This document shows, in pieces, positions 34,189 through 44,080 of a stretch of 60,692 nucleotides of DNA (its first letter is position 1; each line of letters opens with the position of its first letter). The position numbers and the translations under genes were made by a program. The notes under the pieces are model-generated. The model had not been told where the DNA came from and did no database searches. It was given only the letters and a program-made list of their open reading frames with translations. Origin of the DNA: a virus; the IMG/VR virus record IMGVR_UViG_3300009376_001565, positions 1 to 60,692 of that record. The stretch is one strand, 5' to 3'.

Positions 34189-37100
34189 TGAGTGGACAGA
34201 AGAATTTATCGTTATTTTCACCTACAGTTGTACGCAGACTAAAGGACGCATCGTATACGTTTAGAAACGTAACGAGGAGTCAGCTTACTGAGTCTATGGC
34301 CGAAGCATCTACGGAGATCTGGCGCACAGATCCTCAGGGTGCCGCTTTAAAATCTACCCAACAGGTAGATGTAGATTGGAATGAGTTTGAAAATCACTGC
34401 TTTTTTAATAGCGCTGAATCGAAAGTTAACGTTTCTTTTGATAGGATTATAAATTATTACCCTTTTGATGGTACTAAATTAGAGACCTTAGAGTTTGTCG
34501 ATGGGATGTCGGGATATGAAAAGGCAGTATTTGATAAGCTTCCAAAATTTATCGGGTCTTTAAGTTTTTCAAATGCTACAAACCAACATCTTTATTTCGA
34601 AGACAGAACCGGGTATCTCTTTCCTGAGATTTCTAGAGACACAACTGGAAAAAGGTCTGTCGGCTTAGCAATTGCTACCGGTGGTTCTACAATAGAGTTC
34701 AATTTAAAGATACCAGCGGGAGAATCTTTTGATAACCAGGTCATATTCCAAAAACTAAATACAACACTAAACCACGGAATGTCGATTTTTGCTAGTGCTT
34801 CTACAAATTCTTCAGATACGACAGAGCTAATATTTGCGCTAACATCTGGGAGCGCTTCTCACTTAACTAGCTCGATGCCTATTACTAAAGGCGCTTTTCA
34901 TCATTGTGCGTTTATTTACGATAACGATTCTGATGAAACATTGCGTTTATTTATGGACGGAATACAGGTTGCTGCAGCCCCAAATGAAGATTTTGAAAAA
35001 ATAAATTTTCTTAATGAAAACGTTTATATTGGTAGTGGTTCTTCACAGACCTTTTCTACTACAGAGTTTTTGCCAGTAGAAACATTTTCTGGCTCAATCG
35101 ATGAACTGAGGGTATGGAATTACCCGAGGACGCTTCAGCAATTAGGTACGTTTCGAAAGAGAAATGTATTTGCAGATCCAACACTGGCGCTTTATTATAG
35201 GTTCAATGAACCGACTGGTTCATACACAAGCCAAGCTTTGTGTATTGATCATTCTGGAAATGGTCTTCACGGCCAAATCCAAAATTATTCATCGGTAATG
35301 CGAGTCGATTCTGGACATAGTTCTTCTATTACGTTCGAACGACAAGAGCAAAACCCAGTATTGTTTCCAGATTATCCTGACTTAATTACTTTAAATTCAG
35401 AATTGTTGCTTTCTGCAAGCATGTATGATGTAAATAATCCTAACCTTATAACGAAATTAGTGCCTGCTCATTACTTCTTAGAGGGGCAAGCCGAGGAAGG
35501 CCTAGAAGAAGTTGACGGCCAACTAGGCGATAATTATTCTTATAACTCGGATGAGGTGTTTCCTGGCGGCGGAAGAATCCCTCCATCGCAAGTCCTTTCT
35601 TCTTTCTTGTTTATTTGGGCTTCATTTTTCGACGAGATTAAAATCTACTTAGATTCGTTTAGTAAATTAAATACCGTCGAGCACATGGCGCTAAATACTA
35701 TCCCAACCCAGTTTCTAGAAAATCTGGCAAATAGATACGGCTTTACGCTTCCTAATGCATTTGCGAATGTTCATCCTTCGCAGTATGCTGACTCTGAGGC
35801 TGTTGGTATGTCAGAAGGCATAGGGGCCAATAGCTTAAAAGACGTCCAGCAATTCCTGTGGCGAAGACTATTGGCAGAATTACCAGGTATCAGGAGAGAA
35901 AAAGGGACAATTGCCTCAGTCAAATCTATGATGAGGGCCTTGGGTATAAATCCTGACAATAGTTTTAGAATTAGGGAGTACGGTGGTAGAAGGGCATCTA
36001 GGTTTGAATTGCAGAGAAAAGAGGTTCGTAAGATTATTCGTTATCTCGATTTTTCTAAAGGAACGCCGTTTATGTCTTCGTCCAACCTTACAGCTTGGAG
36101 GCATGCACCAGGACATCCGTTTGGCGGACCTACTCCGCCCGATGTATCATACCAGGGCGGAACTATCTTTTTTACTATTGGTGGTACCCCTCCAACAAAT
36201 ACACTTTTTACTAGCGCGTCTTGGGCATGGGAAGGGCATTATAAGCTAAACAGAAATCTATCTACTGGATCGATTCAAAGCCTGTTTAGGCTAGAGACAT
36301 CTGGCTCTACTAATATCAAACCCGCTATTGCCGTTAATTTATTAGCTATTAGTGGGTCAGAGAGTGCAAATCGGCCTAATTTATTGAAGTTAGCTTTTTC
36401 TGGCTCTGATATTAGTAAACTAGTAATTAGCAGTTCCATCCCAGAATTATTTGATGGAAACTTTTGGCACATTAACGTAAACCATTCGGCCGGAACGTTA
36501 TCGTCATCTTTTAGTGTTCGAGCCAATAAAACCAATGGCCGCTTTGTTATAGCGTCTCATGAATTTTCTGGTTCATATCCTAATGACACGTATGCAAATG
36601 GCTATTTAACAAAAAATGATGGATCCGGTCCAGGGGGCGGCGCTGCTGGTACATACTTTGCTATCGGTACATCAAGCAACTACAGGCCCGAATTATTGAA
36701 TCATGCCGGCAGTGATTTAGATAACGTTGAATTTGAGTGTGGGATTGCTAATCCAAGGTTTTGGACAAAGGCGCTAACCAAGCGAGAAGCTAGAGAGCAT
36801 GCTTTAAATCCGTTTTCTGTTGGAGTCCATAATCCTTTGACGAATTATAACTTTATTCGCACCAACGAAGGAAGAATCGAAGATAAGTCCGATGGGATTG
36901 ATTCTGGAAGTATTCCGTTTGGTGCGTGGGAAAGACTAAGGTTTAGGACCGACTTAAACCAGGAGGTTACTGGGTCGGATTCAAATGGCGTAATTAATAT
37001 AATAGACCAGAGCCAGAACCAAATAGGCGTAACCGGTATTGGCTTTACTGCCGATACAGCGGTAATGTTGCCGGTATTTAAAAGTTATAGTATCTTAGAT

Positions 37101-37655
37101 CCTAGTTTTGACATTCCAACAAACATCAATAAAGTTAGGATCCGATCAGTATTAGATCCGGATTTAGCCGAAGAGCTCAATGCAGAATCTGGTAATATAT
37201 TCGAATTAGACCCTAGGGAAACGGTTGCAGATGACCGTCGCTTCTCCATCGAGGCCTCTCTAGTACAAGCCGTTAATGAAGACATGGTTAACTTATTTTC
37301 CGATGCAGATTTCCTTAGCGATATTCTTGGTGCACCAGAATCTATGTTCGCCATTAATTATCCTAGGTTAGAACGTCTTCAGGACAAGTATTTTCATAGA
37401 TTGACAGATAAAGTGAATCATAAGGAGTTCTTTGAGTTTTTTAAATGGTTTGATGATAATTTTAGTGTCCTTCTTGAAAGGCTAATGCCCAGGACAACAA
37501 ATTTTCTAGGTGTTAACTTTGTAATAGAAAGCCATTTATTGGAGAGGCATAAATTTGAATATAAGCAGGCTGATGTCCACATTGATTTGCGAGATCGGTT
37601 GGCAGCTAGGCTAGAGCCAGAATTAGAAGGTAAAATTAGGACGGAGAATCAGTAA
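34188..37655 (+). CDS. Baseplate wedge protein, gp7-like, with two LamG-like domains
   Basis: The 1155-residue protein has a first concanavalin/LamG-like domain near 140-330 (HHCAFIYDNDSDETLRLFMD then FSGSIDELRVWNYPRT). A central wedge segment near 500-600 (FLENLANRYGFTLPNAF; FLWRRLLAELPGIRREKGTI; SVKSMMRALGI) recalls the gp7-like/wedge pattern 'L-P-x-L-x-R-x-K-G-T' in marine T4-like phages. A second LamG-like domain spans about 640-890. The LamG domains probably bind glycans. It starts on the previous stop (GTAATGA) and ends likewise. The gp7 link is tentative. Confidence 0.65.
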   Translation: MSGQKNLSLFSPTVVRRLKDASYTFRNVTRSQLTESMAEASTEIWRTDPQGAALKSTQQVDVDWNEFENHCFFNSAESKVNVSFDRIINYYPFDGTKLETLEFVDGMSGYEKAVFDKLPKFIGSLSFSNATNQHLYFEDRTGYLFPEISRDTTGKRSVGLAIATGGSTIEFNLKIPAGESFDNQVIFQKLNTTLNHGMSIFASASTNSSDTTELIFALTSGSASHLTSSMPITKGAFHHCAFIYDNDSDETLRLFMDGIQVAAAPNEDFEKINFLNENVYIGSGSSQTFSTTEFLPVETFSGSIDELRVWNYPRTLQQLGTFRKRNVFADPTLALYYRFNEPTGSYTSQALCIDHSGNGLHGQIQNYSSVMRVDSGHSSSITFERQEQNPVLFPDYPDLITLNSELLLSASMYDVNNPNLITKLVPAHYFLEGQAEEGLEEVDGQLGDNYSYNSDEVFPGGGRIPPSQVLSSFLFIWASFFDEIKIYLDSFSKLNTVEHMALNTIPTQFLENLANRYGFTLPNAFANVHPSQYADSEAVGMSEGIGANSLKDVQQFLWRRLLAELPGIRREKGTIASVKSMMRALGINPDNSFRIREYGGRRASRFELQRKEVRKIIRYLDFSKGTPFMSSSNLTAWRHAPGHPFGGPTPPDVSYQGGTIFFTIGGTPPTNTLFTSASWAWEGHYKLNRNLSTGSIQSLFRLETSGSTNIKPAIAVNLLAISGSESANRPNLLKLAFSGSDISKLVISSSIPELFDGNFWHINVNHSAGTLSSSFSVRANKTNGRFVIASHEFSGSYPNDTYANGYLTKNDGSGPGGGAAGTYFAIGTSSNYRPELLNHAGSDLDNVEFECGIANPRFWTKALTKREAREHALNPFSVGVHNPLTNYNFIRTNEGRIEDKSDGIDSGSIPFGAWERLRFRTDLNQEVTGSDSNGVINIIDQSQNQIGVTGIGFTADTAVMLPVFKSYSILDPSFDIPTNINKVRIRSVLDPDLAEELNAESGNIFELDPRETVADDRRFSIEASLVQAVNEDMVNLFSDADFLSDILGAPESMFAINYPRLERLQDKYFHRLTDKVNHKEFFEFFKWFDDNFSVLLERLMPRTTNFLGVNFVIESHLLERHKFEYKQADVHIDLRDRLAARLEPELEGKIRTENQ

Positions 37656-38641
37656 TGGCGTGGAATCAACCAAAACATAGGTTTACGTTTACAGAAAAGA
37701 TTAAGCTTGGCCAAAAAGTAACTAGTAGGTCTAATAAAAGACCAGTGGGCGCACACCTTCAGGGTGTTGAAATAACAGATTTAAACCAGGGTCGATCAGG
37801 TTTACCTGTAATGGGCCGAAACCCTCGTTATGAACTGATTGATGTAAGCATTGGAAATTCTGGATCTTTATCAAACCAGGAGTGGTTTGAGGATATCGAG
37901 ACGCAGTTTGATGCAGGAATAGCCCAGGATGTTTCTGGGTCTGTTGCATTTGTAAAATTCCCTGAAGGTCGAGTTCGCCAAACTATAAGTTTTAAGATTC
38001 ATTCTGCAGATTATGGCTTCGGGAAAGAATATTACGATACTGTCCCTTATTACGATTTAGCGAAGTATGATTCTTCAGCATACATAAATGAATCTGGCCC
38101 AACAGGGATGTTCCCCATTGTTGGTAGTTTTCCATCTTATGATTCCGCGTTACAATTAAATGGAATTATTGAACCACTTGAAATTCGCCGTAGAATCCTT
38201 GGGCAAAGCCTTTTTATTCCTGGCGAACGACAACCTGGAGCGGTATCTGGAGAAGCGCCTACAGATAATCCAGATTTCAGCGTTGATGTAAGGGAATTAG
38301 ATGCACGAGCAGAATTTTTTGAAGATGTTACGACCAAAGGCCTCTCGCCATCTGGCTCTTTTGAAGAAGCATCAGCGACATCAGCTATACAATTTGCCCA
38401 AAGCCTTCTTGAGGCTGAATACGTTTCTGATTATGGTAGAACTGTTTTCTATTTTGTTGAAAGATCGCAGGAGGATCTGATGGATCACGATTCTGGAATG
38501 GAAACTCAATTACTTAGCATGGATCCAACGGTTGACGAAGGGACACTTCCGAATAAGCATGTAGATCAAACGGTCGGCTGGGATTCAAAATCTAGAGATA
38601 GGATAAATTCAATTACGTTTCGTGGGCTGTTAAGGAGATAA
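37655..38641 (+). CDS. Unknown structural protein in baseplate operon
   Basis: The 328-residue protein starts MAWNQPKHRFTFTEKIKLGQ, with a later ELIDVSIGNSGSLSNQEWFE and GSVAFVKFPEGRVRQTIS. It has no recognisable domain. The Lys-rich N-terminus resembles the opening of the next gene (MPRYAKKGAPDFSEKVKTGQ), which may be a shared docking segment. Overlap with the wedge gene by one base and one base to the next gene indicates co-translation. It is presumably a virion protein. Confidence 0.6.
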   Translation: MAWNQPKHRFTFTEKIKLGQKVTSRSNKRPVGAHLQGVEITDLNQGRSGLPVMGRNPRYELIDVSIGNSGSLSNQEWFEDIETQFDAGIAQDVSGSVAFVKFPEGRVRQTISFKIHSADYGFGKEYYDTVPYYDLAKYDSSAYINESGPTGMFPIVGSFPSYDSALQLNGIIEPLEIRRRILGQSLFIPGERQPGAVSGEAPTDNPDFSVDVRELDARAEFFEDVTTKGLSPSGSFEEASATSAIQFAQSLLEAEYVSDYGRTVFYFVERSQEDLMDHDSGMETQLLSMDPTVDEGTLPNKHVDQTVGWDSKSRDRINSITFRGLLRR

Positions 38642-38642
38642 G

Positions 38643-41600
38643 ATGCCAAGGTATGCAAAAAAAGGCGCACCTGATTTCAGTGAAAAGGTTAAAACTGGCC
38701 AGGGTTCTAAATTTGACAGATCTGATGATCTGATTATGCACCTTAGGGCTGATGGTACCACCTGGAAGAATTTAGGTACATCAAGCTATTCTATTAATTC
38801 GTATGGTTCTACTGCGATGTCAGTTCAGAACCCTAGGCATAATTTCCCGGTATTTGCTCATAAATTTAATGGAGTCGATACATTCTTTGGCGTTACTGGT
38901 TCGGCTGGTGTTGGAATTGAGGTATTTCCTGCGGCTGGCAACAATGTAATGATTGCTGGCTGGATAAATTTAGATAGCTTACCGACTGCCGATTCTGGTA
39001 ATGGCGGTTGCGCAGTTATTGAACAGCAGAGTGATGGCAACACTTACTCTTTCAGCGTCTTTATAAATTCCATTGGTCAACTCGGCATCAGACTATTTAA
39101 TGCAGATCAACCGGCGAGTGCCTTTGCTTTTCGAAGCTTTAAGACAAACATGAGGCTAGCCACAGATACCTGGTATCATTTTGGTTTTATTCTGGTATCC
39201 ATGGATTCTGACCCTGATGGCGACGATACGATGACGATGGACTCTAATGATAATCCAAAGTGGCAGATTTTTATAAATGGACAACAGGTGGCCACAACAG
39301 GGGAACATGGCCCTCCCGGAGACGTCTCTGTTAATTTTACAAATTCGGTCATGCACGAGTTTGCTACAGCAAGTATTTTCATCGGGAAAGGTCTTGGTGG
39401 ATATGACAGTGGTGTCCCTAGTATCGACCAGGATACAAGGTTTGGCGGTCACTTAGCAGAGGTTGCAATCTGGCGAAGTCAGACAGGCTTCTATGCAGAA
39501 GATATGCTCAGGGTATACGGAGCAGTAGAAAATCTTTCTTCTGGTTTCATCAACCTTCCAGAAAGGATTATGTTACAAAACCTGGATTCCCGCGGATCAC
39601 GACCCCCAATTGCAAGACCGTTTGATGTCCGCTCAAAGGGAAACAACAAGGTTTTCTTTGATGATTCAAAGGCAACGACTCTTACATCGGTGCTTTCTGC
39701 TGAGTCTTTAACTAAATCAGGCGTCGGTGGTCATGATGGTTATGTAAAACGAATTGTCAGTGCGAGTGGAGAAACACAACATTTTTGGGATGCGGTTACA
39801 AGCTCAGTGGGGTTTCCAACGATGCTTCATCAGAGAGATGCTTTATACAATACGGTTTATGCAGATTATGAAAGCGGAAACCTATTTATAACATCAAGTG
39901 TTCAGCTTGAGCCTAGTACAAACATCTACCAAGAACACTACGTAAGGCAGGATAATTTACAAAACGATGGAGAAATAGTCCCCAGCAGCTCTTATTATCC
40001 GTTCGAAGAAAGTAGGATTTATTTCGATCCAACTGCACCATTCCACATAACCGGAACGCTGGATTCTGTTTTGCAGGGCTTTGACCAGCCTACATTTCGG
40101 AAGACGGCAATTACAATTCACTCTCACATCAATGCGACCCAAATGTTGGGTCACGAAAGTTCGGTCTCAGTAGGGAACGAAGGAAATTATCTTTTTTATC
40201 ATAATTTTTCTAATAGAAGCATGGTGGCCAAAGGTGGTTTCTTCGGCCAGGCCGGTTCGTTTATGACGATACCACACCAAGAAAAGAAGTTTTTTCTATC
40301 CGGCGGTCTCGGCTTCGGTCCCTTCGGAGGCGAGTTTATGCCGATGATGAATCTTCCAGGGAATTCGATAAATGGCGGTCAACAGAACGGTTATTATTAT
40401 AGTAGCGATAGATTAGAGTTTATGTCTGGTTCAGCATCTGAGCTGCATCATCTTGGCAGGCCGATTGATTCTTTCGGTTTTCCAAGTACAGATCTTTATG
40501 AGGCTCACGACGGCCAGTCGGTCGACATGTCGAATTATATTGATGGACCTTTTCTGGTCGAAAAGATTGCTGTTGAATTTGAATATGAACATCTACTTCA
40601 AAAAAAGGTTGCTTTCCACCAAAACCAGGCCCCGTCAGGCTGGACGTCGGCTCGACCAACAAAATTATTGCCTCAAGGTATGGGGACCTCGGATACCTTA
40701 CATTTTTACTTCTCCGGCTTTACGGTATTTTTATTAAATCAATTTGGGAATATAAATGAAACGTCGAACACAAAGGCAATTTGGGGCAAGGTTGGCGCTG
40801 GTAACCTAGAACCAACTTATTATCCAAGGGAAATTACCGGATCGAAGAGGGAGATGATTGGTTACGGTCAGGCCGTATTTATGGAGGCCCAGATCGGAGC
40901 CGGAATTGATGCTAATGACGCATGGCCCATTATGTCAGACGGATATCCATTGAACGAATACAGGTTTTTATCTGGCGGCTTAGCAAGAGAACAAACTATA
41001 GTTCATCCACGAGTAACATCCGGCGGAGGATCCCAGCGCTCGACAGGTACCATGCGTCTGGAATTTACTCCAAAACTTATATTTCCTTCCGCGTTTCGGG
41101 GACAGATCCAGGTCAACGGAAACCCGTCCGGCGATAGCAGGCAGCAGACGACTTCTGTTGGGTGGCAAAGCGTTGGCACAAGACGACATACAGATGTAGA
41201 GGCTCAGTCCCACCGAGCTTATGCTAGTACAATGACTGGTCAGGTCCCAGACTTACAAACGCCAGAAATGACGCAGATGGTTACAAGCCAGGCTTCTTTT
41301 AAAGATACTGCTGATTTCCCAATGCCAGCTATCAATACAGGATCTCTGGATAACTCTTCGCCTTACTTAATTTTCCCGAAAGATAAATTGATAGTAGGAA
41401 TTCAAGCCGATATTCCGACAACTCACGGCACGTCAACGTCTATCGGCAAGTATTCTTCTGATCGCGGTGCAGTTAAGGTTAAGGCAGGCAAATTTAATTT
41501 AACGCTGTACGGCTCTTATATTAGAGACAGTAAGCCTGTTGAGCCATCGTTAAACCAATTGTTAAGTAACGACGTTGTTTATGAATCAATTGGTTCTGAG

Positions 41601-44051
41601 CCCATCTTTGATCAGTTTGATCTTGAAAATATTGCATCTATGTCTGGCAGTATGTATGACGAGGTGGTCACCGGATCTATCAAGGGGCCACTATATCAGG
41701 GCAGCGTAGGCAAACTGGATTGGGCTGCCCCTGTAAAAAGATACGCTCGGGAAAGGTCCATGTACATGGGCGATTATCATACTGAACTGGCTGCTGGGAT
41801 GACCGAACTCACCGAGGGTATCGGCGGAGATGCGACCGGATCAATTCACCATGCGGTATATCGCGATGTTGGTTACTATTGGACTCACAAAGTCCAGCAA
41901 CGAAGGCTCTGGAAATCATCTTACTATCCTCCTATACCGGGGTACTCGTACCATGCTAACAGCGCATACATATACGGTGAAGCTGCAGCTCTTGCTGGTA
42001 GTGGCAGTAATGGCTATACGATTCTTCCCGGCGATTATAATGGCAGCTACACTTTTGCCTCTGATTCTCCACTATATGAACATTATTCTAGTGGCAGTAA
42101 TCACCACGGTTATTTAGGACTGAAGAGTGTACAGCAGGTCGGAGAAAGCGGCAAGCCTCTGCATGGACAGAAGTGGTTCGCTACCGATTATACCGAACAA
42201 GCGAATAAGTGGAGTGGCGGTACGAACAGCTTCTACCAAGGGGCAATCGGTCACTGGTTTGGTACAGACACGGAAATAACTTTCAATATTATATCGATGC
42301 CAGATACGATCAATGCAAACGGAGACCCCAGTACAAATGGAACTAATACGATGGGGGCCTGCAGGATCCCTGTTTCGTCTGGATCAACTACGCCTACTTC
42401 TGGTATAGGTGATTTCATCGGAGTTTACGCTGTTGTCCATGGAGACAGCACTTGTCGGGATCACATCGGGATCCAAAAATCCGGCGAATTTTGGGACGGT
42501 AAATGGTTTCTTATTGGGCAAGTTCCGATGTCTTCACTAAAAAACGGAACTAATTCGGGCGGCACTGAAGTCTTCACTTTGCATAGTTTGACTGCTAGCG
42601 TCAAGGTAAATCCAGCTCCAGGTGAGTCTAGCTTTAACTTTTGCGGACATACGAATTTGTTTAGCTGCACAGGAGAAGGAACAGATTCTATTGCTGTAGC
42701 AGCCGGCAAAACCCATTGGAAGCCCGGGGGTGGCGGCGACGGAAGTCCTTCGATTACAGTCGGACAGCATCAATTGCCGCCGCAGTCTACGTTTTATATT
42801 TTCGTCACTGAGTCCTGTACCGGAACTGGTGGTTACCAGAATGGCACAACAAATAGGGTACTTTATACTAATGTAGAAGTTACATATTCTGGCTCGTCGC
42901 CGACTGAACATACGGGTTATTTGGCTCGAGCAAAATCTGCCAGAGTGTCAGAGGGAGGTAAAGGCGTCGATGTCAGTGCATTTAGAAATGTTAGAATGGC
43001 TGGAGACGTTAGGTATTACGATTCTATTATGCCTAACCTCAAATCCTATGTTTCTAAGATGTCTGGTTTCAATGTTGCAGATGGTGAGGGCACTACGGCA
43101 TTACACCCCGGGGAAGGTATCGAGGGTTTGGATGAGGCATATGCGGCCAGTTTAAAAGATGCGACTTTTAGATATTCCAAACTAATGCCTAATGCGGCGA
43201 TTGGAATATTCAGTACAGAAGAACAGATTACTCCTGCATATTGGCCCGAAGGTCGTGAGTCTATAAACTATTTTTATGCATATCCGACTGGGACAATGCC
43301 CGGTTATACTTTCCTAGAAAAGACAATAAAGCACCCGTGGGTTTATACTGGTAACCCGAGCAGAGTAATTGATGAGCCAATGCTTTTCTTGAATGTTAGT
43401 GCGCAACAGGATTCTCTCACTGCTCAAATTATGTGTAGTAACCAAAGTGCACGAGACCATTTGTTTTCTGTCAGTTGGCACTTTATGAATAATGACCCCA
43501 GGCTTAATGACCACGTGTTTAAGGATTTGTCTAGAGACATGTATCCTTATTATGGCGTTTGGAACGACGACTCAGGTAATCAGTTAGGCCCTCATAAGGA
43601 TCAAAATCTTGTATTACCTAGAAACCCAGTTGAGTATGGTCAGCATGTTGCAGAGTTCAAGGACAGTATATTGACTGGCTCTAATATTGCTGGAGCCAGA
43701 GGGTTTAAGTACGGCGTCCATAATACAAAGCCGAATTATAGGTCTTGCATTTTCAGGCGAGATACATACGGCCAGTTTCGAGATATGCTAGAAATGGGTG
43801 GAAATGCCGCTCTTTGGGTAGGCGATACTACTGTATTTGCTGTAGAAAGTGGTTTTCGAACCCGTGATGGAAACGTTGCCGATCCAGAAGCGACTAGTTG
43901 TTCAAACATGAGTACTTACTCTTCTTCTTCCGCACCGTTCTTTGATCGTGATACAGAATCCGACGATCTTACCGACACGCTTGTGATTAGAAATAGAGGG
44001 ACCTTCGTATCTGAATTCTTTGAGATGGATGTCGACGACTTAGAACCTTAA
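38643..44051 (+). CDS. Giant LamG-containing baseplate/tail protein
   Basis: The 1802-residue protein has an N-terminal Lys-rich stretch, then a concanavalin/LamG-like domain at about 30-290 (VMIAGWINLDSLP, TDTWYHFGFILVSMD, FGGHLAEVAIWRS). The remaining 1500 residues are Gly/Ser/Thr/Tyr-rich with no repeats obvious by eye and no domain I can name. AAGGAG lies just upstream of the ATG. Size and place next to the fibre genes suggest a peripheral baseplate, host-recognition or fibre-attachment protein. It has one clean long reading frame with no sign of frameshift. Confidence 0.65.
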   Translation: MPRYAKKGAPDFSEKVKTGQGSKFDRSDDLIMHLRADGTTWKNLGTSSYSINSYGSTAMSVQNPRHNFPVFAHKFNGVDTFFGVTGSAGVGIEVFPAAGNNVMIAGWINLDSLPTADSGNGGCAVIEQQSDGNTYSFSVFINSIGQLGIRLFNADQPASAFAFRSFKTNMRLATDTWYHFGFILVSMDSDPDGDDTMTMDSNDNPKWQIFINGQQVATTGEHGPPGDVSVNFTNSVMHEFATASIFIGKGLGGYDSGVPSIDQDTRFGGHLAEVAIWRSQTGFYAEDMLRVYGAVENLSSGFINLPERIMLQNLDSRGSRPPIARPFDVRSKGNNKVFFDDSKATTLTSVLSAESLTKSGVGGHDGYVKRIVSASGETQHFWDAVTSSVGFPTMLHQRDALYNTVYADYESGNLFITSSVQLEPSTNIYQEHYVRQDNLQNDGEIVPSSSYYPFEESRIYFDPTAPFHITGTLDSVLQGFDQPTFRKTAITIHSHINATQMLGHESSVSVGNEGNYLFYHNFSNRSMVAKGGFFGQAGSFMTIPHQEKKFFLSGGLGFGPFGGEFMPMMNLPGNSINGGQQNGYYYSSDRLEFMSGSASELHHLGRPIDSFGFPSTDLYEAHDGQSVDMSNYIDGPFLVEKIAVEFEYEHLLQKKVAFHQNQAPSGWTSARPTKLLPQGMGTSDTLHFYFSGFTVFLLNQFGNINETSNTKAIWGKVGAGNLEPTYYPREITGSKREMIGYGQAVFMEAQIGAGIDANDAWPIMSDGYPLNEYRFLSGGLAREQTIVHPRVTSGGGSQRSTGTMRLEFTPKLIFPSAFRGQIQVNGNPSGDSRQQTTSVGWQSVGTRRHTDVEAQSHRAYASTMTGQVPDLQTPEMTQMVTSQASFKDTADFPMPAINTGSLDNSSPYLIFPKDKLIVGIQADIPTTHGTSTSIGKYSSDRGAVKVKAGKFNLTLYGSYIRDSKPVEPSLNQLLSNDVVYESIGSEPIFDQFDLENIASMSGSMYDEVVTGSIKGPLYQGSVGKLDWAAPVKRYARERSMYMGDYHTELAAGMTELTEGIGGDATGSIHHAVYRDVGYYWTHKVQQRRLWKSSYYPPIPGYSYHANSAYIYGEAAALAGSGSNGYTILPGDYNGSYTFASDSPLYEHYSSGSNHHGYLGLKSVQQVGESGKPLHGQKWFATDYTEQANKWSGGTNSFYQGAIGHWFGTDTEITFNIISMPDTINANGDPSTNGTNTMGACRIPVSSGSTTPTSGIGDFIGVYAVVHGDSTCRDHIGIQKSGEFWDGKWFLIGQVPMSSLKNGTNSGGTEVFTLHSLTASVKVNPAPGESSFNFCGHTNLFSCTGEGTDSIAVAAGKTHWKPGGGGDGSPSITVGQHQLPPQSTFYIFVTESCTGTGGYQNGTTNRVLYTNVEVTYSGSSPTEHTGYLARAKSARVSEGGKGVDVSAFRNVRMAGDVRYYDSIMPNLKSYVSKMSGFNVADGEGTTALHPGEGIEGLDEAYAASLKDATFRYSKLMPNAAIGIFSTEEQITPAYWPEGRESINYFYAYPTGTMPGYTFLEKTIKHPWVYTGNPSRVIDEPMLFLNVSAQQDSLTAQIMCSNQSARDHLFSVSWHFMNNDPRLNDHVFKDLSRDMYPYYGVWNDDSGNQLGPHKDQNLVLPRNPVEYGQHVAEFKDSILTGSNIAGARGFKYGVHNTKPNYRSCIFRRDTYGQFRDMLEMGGNAALWVGDTTVFAVESGFRTRDGNVADPEATSCSNMSTYSSSSAPFFDRDTESDDLTDTLVIRNRGTFVSEFFEMDVDDLEP

Positions 44052-44080
44052 ACATAATTATCCTGGAGAGGTTGAGTTGA

